A stretch of DNA of 49,948 nucleotides from Pseudomonadota bacterium (GTDB lineage Bacteria > Pseudomonadota > Alphaproteobacteria > Rhizobiales > Beijerinckiaceae). The stretch's first letter is position 1; the number at the start of each line of letters is the position of its first letter. The translations under genes and the position numbers were made by a program. The notes beneath the pieces are model-generated. The model saw only the letters and a program-made list of their open reading frames with translations, was not told the DNA's origin and ran no database searches. This document shows, piece after piece, positions 26,548 to 35,162 of the stretch. The stretch is taken from the NCBI GenBank assembly GCA_021777915.1, contig JAJYCZ010000004.1, positions 1 through 49,948 of the forward strand. Reading direction: 5' to 3'.

Positions 26548-28014
26548 CTAACGATGCGTATCGCCCGCGGCAAGCGCGGCAAGCGCGGCGAGCGCGCGGC
26601 GGCGGGCGAAATCGTGATCGACGATGGGGTGGGGATAGGTTTCGCCCAGTCTCACGCCGGCCCGCGCCAGCACGGCTTCCGGCGCGGACCAGGGCTTGTG
26701 GATGTAAGCGGCGGGCAGGCCCGCCAGTTCGGGGCGGAAACGGCGGACATAGGCGCCGTCGGGATCGTATTTCTCGCCCTGGAGCACTGGATTGAAAATG
26801 CGGAAATAAGGCGCGGCGTCGGCGCCGCAGCCGGCGACCCATTGCCAGCTTGCGGCATTGCTGGCCTCGTCGGCGTCGGCCAGCGCGTCCCAGAAGAATT
26901 TCTCGCCCTCGCGCCAGTCGATCAGCAGGTGCTTGGTGAGGAATGACGCGGCGATCATCCGGGCGCGATTGTGCATAAAACCGGTCGTCCATAATTCGCG
27001 CAGCGCGGCGTCCACCAAAGGATAGCCGGTTTTTCCGCGCCGCCATGCCTCCAGCGCCGCCTCGTCCTTGCGATAAGGAAAAGCATCGAATCGCGGGTTG
27101 AAATTGCGCCAGCTCAATTCGGGATGGGCGTAGAGCAGATGGTATGAAAATTCGCGCCAGCCGAGTTCGGCCAAGAATTTATCGCCGCCGCCCGAGGGCG
27201 GGGTCGCGCCGAAAATCTGGCGCGGAGACATTTCGCCGAAATGGAGATGGGCGGAAAGATGCGACGTCCCGTCGAAGTCGAGCCGGTCGCGATGGGTCGG
27301 ATAATGATCGATCTTGCGGTCGAGAAGGTCAAAAAGTCTTTTGCGCGCTCCCGCTTCCCCGGCGTCGGGATCGGGAAAATTCCTGGCCCAGTCCGGCTTG
27401 GCCGGCGCCAGAGCCAACGCCTCGCGGGCAAGGGGTTGTGGCGCTCCGTCCGGCCAGGGCGCGGCCACAAGATTTTGCGGCGCGGGCAGGAGCGCCGGCG
27501 GCGCGATTTTTTCGCGCAAGGCGCGCCAGAACGGGGTGAAGACCTTGAACGCCCCGCCGGATTTCGATTTGACCTGCCAGGGCTCGGCAAGGAGCGCGGC
27601 GTTGAAGCTGTGGACCTCGCGGCCGCTCTCGCGCAAAGCCGCCTTCAGCCGCGCGTCGAGCGCGATTTCCGCCCCGCCGTAGCGCCGGCTCCAGAAAATC
27701 TTTTGCGCTCCCGCCGCGCGGGCGACTTCCGGCAGCAGTTCTTCGGCCGGGCCGCGTAGAAAATGCAGTTTTCCGCCGCGCGCCGCGAGATCCTCCTCCA
27801 GCGCCGCCAGGGCGTGGTCGAGCCGCCAGCGGCTGGCGCCGCCGGGCGGGCGCGGGCCGGGGCTTTCCTCATCGAGAATGTAGAGGCAAAGCAGCGGCAG
27901 GCCGCTCGCCGCCGCCGCCGTCAGGGCGGCGTGGTCGGAGACGCGGAGGTCGTTGCGGAACCAGACGAGGGCGGTGGGTTTCGGCATCGGGCGGAAGGAG
28001 CGAATCGACGACAT
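26548..28014 (-). CDS. phr: Deoxyribodipyrimidine photolyase
   Basis: Repairs cyclobutane pyrimidine dimers with light, using FAD and an antenna cofactor. Of 488 residues, the N-terminal Rossmann domain (to about 135) begins ALVWFRNDLRVSDH. The C-terminal FAD domain (from about 215) carries HLHFGEMSPRQI, WREFSYHLLY, LRELWTTGFMHNRARM and WQWVAGCGADAAPYFRIFNP, typical of class I photolyases. Conserved tryptophans for electron transfer are present. The start could be 28014 or the ATG at 27987 (MPKPTAL), which fits homologues better; neither has a clear ribosome-binding site. The stop lies 30 bp before the cysK start. Confidence 0.95.
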   Translation of the reverse strand: MSSIRSFRPMPKPTALVWFRNDLRVSDHAALTAAAASGLPLLCLYILDEESPGPRPPGGASRWRLDHALAALEEDLAARGGKLHFLRGPAEELLPEVARAAGAQKIFWSRRYGGAEIALDARLKAALRESGREVHSFNAALLAEPWQVKSKSGGAFKVFTPFWRALREKIAPPALLPAPQNLVAAPWPDGAPQPLAREALALAPAKPDWARNFPDPDAGEAGARKRLFDLLDRKIDHYPTHRDRLDFDGTSHLSAHLHFGEMSPRQIFGATPPSGGGDKFLAELGWREFSYHLLYAHPELSWRNFNPRFDAFPYRKDEAALEAWRRGKTGYPLVDAALRELWTTGFMHNRARMIAASFLTKHLLIDWREGEKFFWDALADADEASNAASWQWVAGCGADAAPYFRIFNPVLQGEKYDPDGAYVRRFRPELAGLPAAYIHKPWSAPEAVLARAGVRLGETYPHPIVDHDFARRRALAALAALAAGDTHR

Positions 28015-28080
28015 TCATTCTACGCGGAAATTCCGGCCGGGTTCACCCGGCTCGTTTCGCGAGCGGCGACGGGGCAAGAG

Positions 28081-28185
28081 CAGATTCATGGGGTGCAGAT
28101 TCATGGCGCGCAGATTCATGGCGCGCAGATTCATGGCGTGCAGATTTCTGGCGTGCAGATTCCTGGCGCACTGATTCCTGGCGTT
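28081..28185. repeat. 15 bp minisatellite, seven tandem copies
   Basis: Seven head-to-tail copies of a 15 bp unit, consensus cagattcatggcgcg, run from 28081 to 28185. The first four differ at one to two sites; the last three have drifted (ttctgg, tcctgg, ctgatt). The array lies between the divergent phr and cytochrome genes, ending 64 bp before the cytochrome start. Read rightward in one frame it gives five-residue units such as VQIHG and AQIHG. Confidence 0.92.
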
Positions 28186-28249
28186 CCACCCGTCGATCGT
28201 TTGGGCTAGACTGCCGCCCGAAGTCCGAACGGCCCTTGAGGAGGCTCCC

Positions 28250-28678
28250 GTGTTTTCCATTCGCGTCTCGTCCGCCGCCTTTGGCGCCACATTGCTGTTC
28301 GCCGCGGCCCCGTCAGCCGGCGCCGCGGACTCCCCGCTGGACATTGCCGTGGCCAAAGGCGCCCGGCTTTTCGCGACCGCGACTTTCGACGGCAATGGAC
28401 GCACCTGCGAGACCTGCCACCAGAACGGCGGCAAGACGCCGGGCCAGATTGGCGACAGGAAATTGCCCAGCCTGCTCAACGCCGCCGCGATTTTTCCGCG
28501 CTTCAGCCGCGGCGCGGGACAGGTGGTCACGCTGGAAGGCCAGTTGCAGACCTGCGTCAGGGGTGGTTTGGGCGGGACGCCGCCCCAACTTGGCAGCCCC
28601 GATCTGGTCGCCTTGACCGCCTATCTCGGATCGATCGCCAACGGCCAGCAGATCAAGATCGGCGGCGAGCCGAAGTGA
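28250..28678 (+). CDS. Small periplasmic monohaem c-type cytochrome
   Basis: A 142-residue exported cytochrome. The start is GTG with GAGGAGG ten bases upstream. A signal peptide covers about 1-25. The single haem site is C53-E-T-C56-H57. After the initiator there is no methionine, so the usual Met distal ligand is impossible. C102 in LEGQLQTCVRGGLGG sits where SoxA/TsdA-type cytochromes have a cysteine ligand. That segment and the following SPDLVALTAYLGSIANGQ resemble the SoxA/TsdA group. Thiosulfate or other sulfur chemistry is therefore possible but unproven, as no sox genes are adjacent. Confidence 0.85.
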   Translation: MFSIRVSSAAFGATLLFAAAPSAGAADSPLDIAVAKGARLFATATFDGNGRTCETCHQNGGKTPGQIGDRKLPSLLNAAAIFPRFSRGAGQVVTLEGQLQTCVRGGLGGTPPQLGSPDLVALTAYLGSIANGQQIKIGGEPK

Positions 28679-28794
28679 GCGCCCGGCGCCGCCAGGGTCG
28701 GCCCGCGCAGGGTCCGGAAGCGATCAGGCGCGGCCTCGAACGGAAATTCGTCGCCTTGTCCGCGCTGCTCGCCTGAATTCGCGGGCCGAATGAC

Positions 28795-29538
28795 TCAGGT
28801 CGCCTCCGGCGCGAAAATCCGCGAAATCCCTGCCGCGTCGAGCAGGGCGAACTCGCCCGGCGCCAGATCGCTCGGCAAGGCGAGGGCGCCGATCGAGATT
28901 CGGTGGAGCGCCGTCACATGGTTGCCGACGGCGGCGAACATGCGGCGGACCTGATGATAGCGGCCTTCGCGCAGGGTCAGCAGGGCCGCGCGTTCGTCCA
29001 GAACCTCCATCCGCGCCGGCAGCAACGGCTTGTCCTCGCCTTCCAGCATCAGGGTTCCGGCGGCGAAAATCGGCGCCTCGTCGCCGCGCAGCGGCCGGTC
29101 GAGCGTGGCGCGATAGGTTTTGGGCGTCGATAAACGCGGCGAAATGATCCGGTGCAGCAGGGCGCCGTCGTCGGTCAGCAGCAGCAGGCCGGACGTATCC
29201 TTGTCGAGCCGCCCGACGGTCGAAATCGCCGGATCGCGCCGGCGCCAGCGTTCGGGCAGGAGCGAAAAAACCAGCGGCCCGCTTTCCTTGCGGGAGCAGG
29301 TGACGCCCAGCGGCTTGTTCATCATCAGCACGACGCCGGGCAGGGGGTCGAGCTCTTCGCCATGCACGCTGAGCCGTGAGGCAAGCGCCGGGTCGAGGGT
29401 GAGTCTCTGCTCCACGTCATGCAGGATTTCGTTATCGAGACGGATTCGCCCGGCGCGGGCGAGCAGAAGAATCTCGCGCCGCGAGCCATAGCCGAGATTG
29501 GCGAGCAGGCGGTCGAGCCGGATGGTTTTTCCGCTCAT
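28795..29538 (-). CDS. rsuA: RsuA-family 16S rRNA pseudouridine synthase
   Basis: A 247-residue synthase expected to convert U516 of 16S rRNA to pseudouridine. An S4 RNA-binding domain (about 6-50, RLDRLLANLGYGSRREI) precedes the catalytic domain, which has MNKPLGVTCS, the catalytic aspartate in VGRLDKDTSGLLLLT, and the C-terminal GRYHQVRRMFAAVGNHVTALHR. Family membership is sure; the exact target uridine is inferred. Its ATG overlaps the stop of the upstream methyltransferase gene, forming an rRNA-modification pair. Confidence 0.93.
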   Translation of the reverse strand: MSGKTIRLDRLLANLGYGSRREILLLARAGRIRLDNEILHDVEQRLTLDPALASRLSVHGEELDPLPGVVLMMNKPLGVTCSRKESGPLVFSLLPERWRRRDPAISTVGRLDKDTSGLLLLTDDGALLHRIISPRLSTPKTYRATLDRPLRGDEAPIFAAGTLMLEGEDKPLLPARMEVLDERAALLTLREGRYHQVRRMFAAVGNHVTALHRISIGALALPSDLAPGEFALLDAAGISRIFAPEAT

Positions 29539-30437
29539 TTGATCGCCTCGATCACCTTGAAGCCGCCTTCCTCCACAATCGGCGTGATGGAGCGGAAGTT
29601 TTTGGCCAGCGCGGCCTCATAGGGCAGGTGGCGGTTGGCCACCAGCCAGCACCGGCCGCCGGGGCGCAGATTGGCCGCGGCGCTGGCGATGAAGCCGCGC
29701 CCAAGCTCCTTGCTTTCCTTGCCCGCCTCGTGGAAGGGCGGGTTCATGACGATGAAATCGAACGGCCCGTTTTTCAGGCCCCGCGCATCGGCCCAGAGAA
29801 TCGTCACGCGCGGATCGGCGGCGTTGCGGGCGGATAGCTCGGTCGCGCGCCGGTCGATATCGACCAGCACAAGGGATTTCACTTTGGACGAGGCGAGAAT
29901 CCCGTGGGCGATCACCCCGAGGCCACAGCCGAAATCCGCGCCCCGGCCGGAAAATTCCGGCAGATGGCGGAGCAGCAGAGCCGAGCCGGGGTCGATCCGG
30001 TCCCAGGAAAAGACGCCGGGCTGGGTCCACAGGCCGAGGGCCTGGGAAAAGCGCGGGGCGCCGGAGTCGATCGCCGCCTGGATCGCGACGGGGTCGCCCT
30101 GGGCGCTCGCGGCGCAGAGCCGGTGGTGGCGTTTCGAACTTTCCTGGCTCGGGCAGCCCAGCTCGGCCAGTTCTTTCGCGATTCGCCCGCCGCCCTTGTC
30201 CTTGGGCGCCATGACGAGAAATGGCGCGCCGGGGGCGAGGGCCCGCAGGGCGAGGGCGAGCGTGGCGCGGCGCTCGACGGCGCCGGGCGGGGCGAGCAGG
30301 ACGAAATTGGCGAGTGCGCCGGGTGAAACCGCGGCCAGTTCGCCGGACCCTGGCGCCAGAGGCGAGAACTGGCGCGCGCCGGGCGCGGTTTCGGCGAGTT
30401 CCGGCGGCGCCGCGCCGAACAGATTGTCGTAGATCAT
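29535..30437 (-). CDS. RsmC-like class I SAM-dependent rRNA methyltransferase
   Basis: A 300-residue methyltransferase. The N-terminal ~130 residues are a degenerate, non-catalytic methyltransferase fold as in RsmC. The C-terminal half has the SAM-binding loop GADFGCGLGVIAHGIL, an acidic residue in VDIDRRA, and the NPPFHE catalytic motif typical of base N-methylation. RsmC makes m2G1207 in 16S rRNA. The start at 30437 (MIYDNLFG) follows GGGGAGAGC; the frame is open to 30740 but would cross the tRNA. The stop overlaps the rsuA start as ATGA, so both modify the small subunit and are co-expressed. Confidence 0.9.
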   Translation of the reverse strand: MIYDNLFGAAPPELAETAPGARQFSPLAPGSGELAAVSPGALANFVLLAPPGAVERRATLALALRALAPGAPFLVMAPKDKGGGRIAKELAELGCPSQESSKRHHRLCAASAQGDPVAIQAAIDSGAPRFSQALGLWTQPGVFSWDRIDPGSALLLRHLPEFSGRGADFGCGLGVIAHGILASSKVKSLVLVDIDRRATELSARNAADPRVTILWADARGLKNGPFDFIVMNPPFHEAGKESKELGRGFIASAAANLRPGGRCWLVANRHLPYEAALAKNFRSITPIVEEGGFKVIEAIK

Positions 30438-30511
30438 GCTCTCCCCGGACGATCGGAATGGGCGCGTTCTCGCCAATTCAGGGACGCGGCTCGCGCGATC
30501 GAGGGGAAAAG

Positions 30512-30587
30512 TGGCTCCCTGAGCAGGACTCGAACCTGCGACCCAGCGATTAACAGTCGCTTGCTCTACCGGCTGAGCTATCAGGGA
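30512..30587 (-). tRNA. tRNA-Asn (anticodon GTT)
   Basis: The reverse complement folds into a complete 76-base cloverleaf: acceptor TCCCTGA/TCAGGGA, discriminator G, encoded CCA end, D arm GCTC/GAGC, anticodon stem AGCGA/TCGCT with loop CTGTTAA, and T arm GCAGG-TTCGAGT-CCTGC. The anticodon GTT decodes asparagine. It lies 74 bp upstream of the methyltransferase on the same strand. No integrase or att-like duplication is seen next to it. Confidence 0.97.
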
Positions 30588-30921
30588 TCGCGCTTGCGAT
30601 GGGCGCCGTATAGCAGCGAAGAATCCGATTGGAAAGACCGAAATGGAAAATTCGCGGCCGGCGCGCGAAACGCCGGAGAAATCCTTCACTGGCCAAGCAA
30701 CAAATTGTGATTTTACGAAAATTTGGCTAAAAACGGGCACTCAGAACGAGAGCGCGGCATAATGCATTGAAATATAACGTTATTTATCTCAAACCGCGCC
30801 GCCGAAAGGCGCGGGCTTTGATCAGCGCCCCGTGCGTCATGCCGTTGACGTACGCTTGATTGCGGCTTTATCATGACAAGACTTCAGTCCAAGCAAAACA
30901 GCACAAAAGATTGACCGACTT
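30588..30921. other. 334 bp intergenic region between tRNA-Asn and a small gene
   Basis: No gene found. The region is less GC-rich than its surroundings. It contains a perfect 10 bp palindrome ATAACGTTAT at 30774-30783, a 7 bp hairpin CCGCGCC/GGCGCGG at 30794-30814, and the promoter listed at 30845-30874. The left part should hold the leftward tRNA promoter. The palindrome could be an operator, but this is speculative. Confidence 0.5.
30845..30874 (+). promoter_or_regulatory. Sigma-70-type promoter for the 115-residue protein gene
   Basis: TTGACG at 30845-30850 and TATCAT at 30869-30874 each match five of six consensus bases with an 18 bp spacer. Transcription would start near 30881, about 40 bases before the ATG. 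This is the best promoter match I saw in the window. Confidence 0.55.
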
Positions 30922-31269
30922 ATGCGTCAAATTGGCACCCGGCCTCTTACCGGCGCGGAAAAGCAGCGCCGCCATCGCGAACGTGTCAAAGCCCGCCTGG
31001 CCGAAGCCGAGCGGCTGAAGGCGCTGCTGGATAATGGGCGCGGCGATTCTTTGCCCGGCCTGGCGGCCTATTACGACAATATTCTGGGGGAGCTTGGCGC
31101 GGCCCTGGAGGAGCGCGACCGGTTGAAGGTCGAGCTTCCGGCGATCCAGGGTGAAATTCGCGCGGCGCTCGAAACGCGCGCCCGCGGCGATCTCGAACGG
31201 GCGAGGGCGGCGGCGCGCAAAAGCGCGACGCCCGGCGCTACGCGGAGCAGCCGGAAAAAGGCGAGCTAG
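30922..31269 (+). CDS. Small basic, probably coiled-coil protein of unknown function
   Basis: A 115-residue protein very rich in Arg, Ala, Glu and Lys. The N-terminus reads PLTGAEKQRRHRERVKARL, a pattern I recall from small proteins on plasmids and phages as well as chromosomes. Residues about 10-40 and 55-105 should form long charged helices, and the last 15 residues are basic, suggesting nucleic-acid binding. A good promoter lies upstream, but no ribosome-binding site is seen before the ATG. Its stop overlaps the stop of the convergent DUF815 gene by 4 bp. It is likely real but without assigned function. Confidence 0.65.
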   Translation: MRQIGTRPLTGAEKQRRHRERVKARLAEAERLKALLDNGRGDSLPGLAAYYDNILGELGAALEERDRLKVELPAIQGEIRAALETRARGDLERARAAARKSATPGATRSSRKKAS

Positions 31270-32144
31270 CCGTCCAGCCTGTGGCCGAGCCTTCCGGCGA
31301 GATCCTGGATATATTGGAAGGCCACGCGGCCGGAGCGGGACCCGCGGGTGATCGCCCATTCCAGCGCCTCGGCGCGAATCCGCTCCTCCGGCGCCCCAAG
31401 CCGATAATGGTCGGCGTAGCCGAAGACCATGGCGAGATAATCGTCCTGACTGCATTTGTGGAAGCCGAGCCAGAGCCCGAAACGATCGGACAGCGAGACC
31501 TTCTCCTCGACCGCCTCGCCCGGATTGATCGCGGTGGAGCGTTCGTTGTCCATCATCTCTCGCGGCAGAAGGTGCCGGCGGTTGGAGGTCGCGTAGAACA
31601 GGACATTGGCGGGCCGGCCCTCGACCCCGCCTTCGAGCGCCGCCTTGAGCGACTTGTAGGAGGCGTCGCCGCCGTCGAAGGACAGGTCGTCGCAGAAGAC
31701 GATGAAGCGCCCATCCGCGTCGCGCAGCAGGGCCATCAGGGCGGGCAGCGATTCGATGTCCTCGCGGTGGATTTCGATCAGCTTGAGGCCGGAGCAACCC
31801 GGCGTCCCGCCGAGCCGGGCGCTGATCTCGGCGTGGGCGGCCTTGACCAGCGACGACTTGCCCATGCCGCGCGCGCCCCACAGCAGCACGTTATTGGCCG
31901 GCAGGCCGCGCGCGAAGCGCTCGGTGTTGCCCAGAAGCTGGTCGCGCAGGTAATCGACCCCGCGCAGCAGGCCTATGCCCACCCGGCTGACCCTTTGCAC
32001 CGGAACCAGCCTCTCCGTCTCCGCGCGCCAGACGAAGGCGTCGGCGGCGGCGAAATCGGGGCGGGGCGGCGGCGGCGGGCTCAGACGCTCCAGCGCCTCG
32101 GCGATGCGCGCCAGCAGGTTTTCGGTCGGATCGGGGATGGTCAT
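31266..32144 (-). CDS. DUF815-family AAA-type ATPase
   Basis: A 292-residue P-loop ATPase of the DUF815 family, widespread in proteobacteria and without a settled function. The Walker A motif is GARGMGKSSL near residue 90, and Walker B is FIVFCDDLSF near residue 150. Then come YATSNRRHLLPREM (sensor-like) and SLSDRFGLWLGFH, and a helical lid at the C-terminus. Cytosolic. In several Hyphomicrobiales this gene sits between the LysM/LytM lipoprotein gene and yajC (recall); here it is near accBC instead. The next gene upstream on the same strand ends 89 bp before its start. Confidence 0.9.
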   Translation of the reverse strand: MTIPDPTENLLARIAEALERLSPPPPPRPDFAAADAFVWRAETERLVPVQRVSRVGIGLLRGVDYLRDQLLGNTERFARGLPANNVLLWGARGMGKSSLVKAAHAEISARLGGTPGCSGLKLIEIHREDIESLPALMALLRDADGRFIVFCDDLSFDGGDASYKSLKAALEGGVEGRPANVLFYATSNRRHLLPREMMDNERSTAINPGEAVEEKVSLSDRFGLWLGFHKCSQDDYLAMVFGYADHYRLGAPEERIRAEALEWAITRGSRSGRVAFQYIQDLAGRLGHRLDG

Positions 32145-32233
32145 GGCGGCCAGCGAGAAGTTGCGGTCGCTTTCGTCTAAGCTTTTCGCGCCCGCGTCTC
32201 AAGCGCGATCCGGTCTCGGGGAGCGGGAAGGCC

Positions 32234-32662
32234 TCACCGCGTCCGGCTGACCTGCCCGTCGAGGAAGGTCAGCTTCCCGTTGTCGTTGGCGCGCCAGAAA
32301 ACATAGGCGTCGGGATCGCCCCAGCGCCGGCTGAGCCAGCGGGCGCCGAAGACGCTCTCGTCATTGGGGCAGGGCGGGAATGTTTCGAACCCTTGCGCGG
32401 TCAGCAAAGCCTCCAGCGCGGCCGCGTCCGAGCCGAGCGGAAAGTTCTCACGCAACTTTCGCCCGAAGGCGGCGGGCGGCGAGACGCCCCGTTTCATCCG
32501 CGCCCTTTCCTCCTGGAGCGTGCCCGCCGGGCAAGGCGCGCCACGCATCCCGTCGTCGGGCAGGCCGGCGATCAGGGCGGGAGGCGGCGCCGGGGCGCCG
32601 AACAGCCAGAAAGCCGCGCCGACCAGCGCGCACAAGGTGAGAAGGACGACAGCGAGTCTCAC
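32234..32662 (-). CDS. Small membrane-anchored or secreted protein, coupled to accC
   Basis: A 142-residue protein I do not recognise. Residues 1-22 are hydrophobic (a signal peptide or membrane anchor); the rest is soluble. It has two cysteines (PCPAG near residue 44 and PPCPNDE near 98) and a conserved-looking W-rich end. The start is GTG directly after the accC stop (TGAGTG), so translation is probably coupled with accBC. A link to fatty-acid synthesis is only suggested by position. Confidence 0.7.
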   Translation of the reverse strand: MRLAVVLLTLCALVGAAFWLFGAPAPPPALIAGLPDDGMRGAPCPAGTLQEERARMKRGVSPPAAFGRKLRENFPLGSDAAALEALLTAQGFETFPPCPNDESVFGARWLSRRWGDPDAYVFWRANDNGKLTFLDGQVSRTR

Positions 32663-34015
32663 TCAGCTTTCCATGCCGCCCTTGGCAAGAAAATTCTCCA
32701 GCCAATGGATGTCATAGACGCCGTCCTGGATGTCGGCGTTGCGCACCAGGGCGCGGAACAGGGGCAAGGTGGTGTCGATCCCGTCCACGATGAACTCGTC
32801 GAGGGCGCGGCGCAGGCGCATCAGCGCCTCGATGCGGGTGCGGCCTTGCACGATCAGCTTGCCGACGAGGGAATCGTAGTAAGGCGGGATGGTGTAGCCC
32901 TGATAGACCGCCGAATCGACGCGCACGCCGACGCCGCCCGGCGGGTGGTAATAGAGGATCCTGCCGGGCGAGGGGCGGAAGGTCACCGGGTTTTCGGCGT
33001 TGACGCGGCATTCTATGGCGTGGCCGCGCAATTCGAGATCGGCCTGGACGAAGCTCAGGGGCGCGCCGCTGGCGATCTTGATCTGCTCCACAAGCAGATC
33101 GAGCCCGGAGATCATTTCGGTGATCGGATGTTCGACCTGAATGCGGGTGTTCATCTCGATGAAGAAGAACTCGCCGTTCTCGTACAGGAACTCGATGGTT
33201 CCGGCGCCGGAATAGTGCAGCGTGCGCATCGCCTCGGCGCAGATTTCGCCGATGCGGTTGCGCTGGTCCTGGTTCAGCGCGGGCGAGGGCGTTTCTTCGA
33301 GCACCTTCTGGTGGCGGCGCTGGAGCGAACAATCGCGCTCGCCGACATGGACGGCGTTGCCCATCCCGTCGCCGAGGACCTGGATTTCGATGTGGCGCGG
33401 CTTTTCGAGATATTTTTCGAGATAGACCGCGTCGTCGCCGAAGGCGGCCTTGGCCTCGGCGCGGGCGACCGCGAGGGCGTCGGGCAGGTCCGCGGCGGTC
33501 CGCGCGACCTTCATGCCGCGCCCGCCGCCGCCGGCCGCCGCCTTCACCAGCACCGGAAAGCCGATGTCCCCGGCGATGCGCATGGCCTCGTCGTCGTCGG
33601 ACACGCCGCCTTCCGAGCCCGGCACGCAGGGAATGCCGAGGGCGCGGGCCGTGCGCTTGGCCTCGATCTTGTCGCCCATGATGCGGATATGTTCGGCCTT
33701 GGGGCCGATGAAGCCGATGTTGTGATCGGCGAGGATTTCGGCGAATTTGGCGTTTTCCGAAAGGAAGCCATAGCCGGGATGGACGGCGTCGGCGCCCGTG
33801 ATCTCGCAGGCCGCGAGCAGGGCCGGGATGTTGAGATAGGAGTCGCGCGCCGGCGGCGGCCCGATGCACACCGATTCGTCGGCGAGCTTCACATGCATGG
33901 CGTCGGCGTCGGCGGTCGAATGGACGGCGACGGTGGCGATCCCCAGCTCCTTCGCCGCGCGCAGGATGCGGAGGGCGATTTCGCCGCGGTTGGCGATGAG
34001 AATCTTCTCGAACAT
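32663..34015 (-). CDS. accC: Biotin carboxylase subunit of acetyl-CoA carboxylase
   Basis: Carboxylates biotin on AccB with ATP and bicarbonate, the first half of the acetyl-CoA carboxylase reaction. The 450-residue length is standard. Motifs include [17 protein letters not shown] at the N-terminus, [11 protein letters not shown], the glycine-rich ATP loop [43 protein letters not shown] and the catalytic RE(C)RVNAE stretch. Its ATG shares one base with the accB stop. Cytosolic; acts with AccA/AccD encoded elsewhere. Confidence 0.98.
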   Translation of the reverse strand: MFEKILIANRGEIALRILRAAKELGIATVAVHSTADADAMHVKLADESVCIGPPPARDSYLNIPALLAACEITGADAVHPGYGFLSENAKFAEILADHNIGFIGPKAEHIRIMGDKIEAKRTARALGIPCVPGSEGGVSDDDEAMRIAGDIGFPVLVKAAAGGGGRGMKVARTAADLPDALAVARAEAKAAFGDDAVYLEKYLEKPRHIEIQVLGDGMGNAVHVGERDCSLQRRHQKVLEETPSPALNQDQRNRIGEICAEAMRTLHYSGAGTIEFLYENGEFFFIEMNTRIQVEHPITEMISGLDLLVEQIKIASGAPLSFVQADLELRGHAIECRVNAENPVTFRPSPGRILYYHPPGGVGVRVDSAVYQGYTIPPYYDSLVGKLIVQGRTRIEALMRLRRALDEFIVDGIDTTLPLFRALVRNADIQDGVYDIHWLENFLAKGGMES

Positions 34016-34545
34016 CAGGAAATGACCAGCAGGGGCTGGTCATATTCGACCGGCTGCGCGTCCTCGACCAGAATGGCCGTCACCGTGCCGGTCTTGTGCG
34101 CGACAATGTCGTTGAACGTCTTCATCGCCTCGACCAGCAGCACTTTCTGGCCGGCGGAAACATGGGAGCCGATCTCGATGAAGGCCTTGGCGTCGGGGCT
34201 CGGGCGCAGATAGACGGTGCCGACCATGGGCGATTTCAGCGCATCGGCGTGATCAATGACGGGCGCGGCGGTTTCCGCGGCGGGCGCGAGCGGGTGTGCG
34301 CCGGGCGCGGGCGCGTGGACCGGAAGATGCGCCGGCGCATGGACGATCGCCGGCGCGACGAAGCTCGACTGGCGCGCCACCCTGATCCGCAGGTCGCCCT
34401 TTTCCACCTCGATCTCGGTCAGGTCGCTCTCGCTCAACAGGGTCGCGATCTCGCGCACCAGCTTGGCGTCGATCTTTTCGGAAGTCTTTTCCGAAGCCTG
34501 GCCGGCTCGGGCGGTCTTGGCGGCGGTGGCGCTTGTTCTGCTCAT
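34015..34545 (-). CDS. accB: Biotin carboxyl carrier protein of acetyl-CoA carboxylase
   Basis: Carries the biotin that moves carboxylate between AccC and the carboxyltransferase. The 176-residue protein has an N-terminal helical part (about 20-65), an Ala/Pro/His-rich linker (about 70-100), and a biotinyl domain with the modified lysine K142 in VEAMKTFN. I chose ATG 34545 (MSRTSAT); the frame is open to 34671 without similarity. The usual upstream gene aroQ is absent here; aroQ lies at 42407 on the other strand. No clear promoter was identified in the 275 bp upstream. Confidence 0.96.
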   Translation of the reverse strand: MSRTSATAAKTARAGQASEKTSEKIDAKLVREIATLLSESDLTEIEVEKGDLRIRVARQSSFVAPAIVHAPAHLPVHAPAPGAHPLAPAAETAAPVIDHADALKSPMVGTVYLRPSPDAKAFIEIGSHVSAGQKVLLVEAMKTFNDIVAHKTGTVTAILVEDAQPVEYDQPLLVIS

Positions 34546-34820
34546 TCGGTGGGCCTTCGTGAAATTTGACGGGCCTTTGGCGCGTCCCGCGAGGCGCAGA
34601 AAAGCGCCGGATTCGCGCGCTTCTTTCGCCCCAAAGCGATTCTCGGCGTTTGCTCTTAGTCTGTTTAGCACGGCTTTTGAAGCGTCATAATCGTGCTTCG
34701 CGCCGCGTGGAACTTATCCCCAGTCGAAGCGAAGCTTGTTTTTGCGGGTTCCGCGCACTAGTTTGGCTGGATGAAAGTGCGTTCCACCACAGGACGCAGG
34801 CTGTTGGGAGGTTCGCCGTC

Positions 34821-35057
34821 ATGGGCGGTTTGTCGTTGTTCCATTGGCTGCTTGTCGGCGCGGTCGTCCTCATCTTGTTCGGCGGCAAGGGCAAGATCTC
34901 GGACATCATGGGCGATGTCGCCAAGGGCGTCAAAGCCTTCAAGAAGGGCCTCTCCGACGACGAGCCGCCGGCCCGGCCCGCCGAGACGCCGCAAACCATC
35001 GAACATCAGGCGACGACGCCGGTGGACGCTTCCCGCGACGTCAACAAGGTTGGCTGA
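34821..35057 (+). CDS. tatA: Sec-independent protein translocase TatA
   Basis: A 78-residue subunit that forms the pore-like assembly for export of folded proteins. One N-terminal membrane helix ([17 protein letters not shown]) is followed by the [24 protein letters not shown] amphipathic helix and an acidic, Pro-rich tail. GGGAGG lies nine bases before the ATG at 34821; the frame is open upstream without similarity. First gene of a + strand run through nlpD. Confidence 0.95.
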   Translation: MGGLSLFHWLLVGAVVLILFGGKGKISDIMGDVAKGVKAFKKGLSDDEPPARPAETPQTIEHQATTPVDASRDVNKVG

Positions 35058-35162
35058 ACCCTTTTTTCGGTCCTTTTTCCGGAGTTTCGTCAAACTTTCC
35101 GGATTTGACGCGCCTCCATCCCAGGGCGGCCGGGGCGGGACGCGATTGCCGGCGAGGCTTCG

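Noticed and set aside
28015-28209. Pentapeptide-repeat protein encoded by the minisatellite
   Set aside because: The five-residue periodicity follows from the 15 bp unit, the frame upstream is antisense to phr, and no start with a ribosome-binding site is present. Kept as a repeat, not a gene.
30512-31269. Integrated element at tRNA-Asn
   Set aside because: No integrase, no duplicated tRNA 3' end, and ordinary core genes on both sides.
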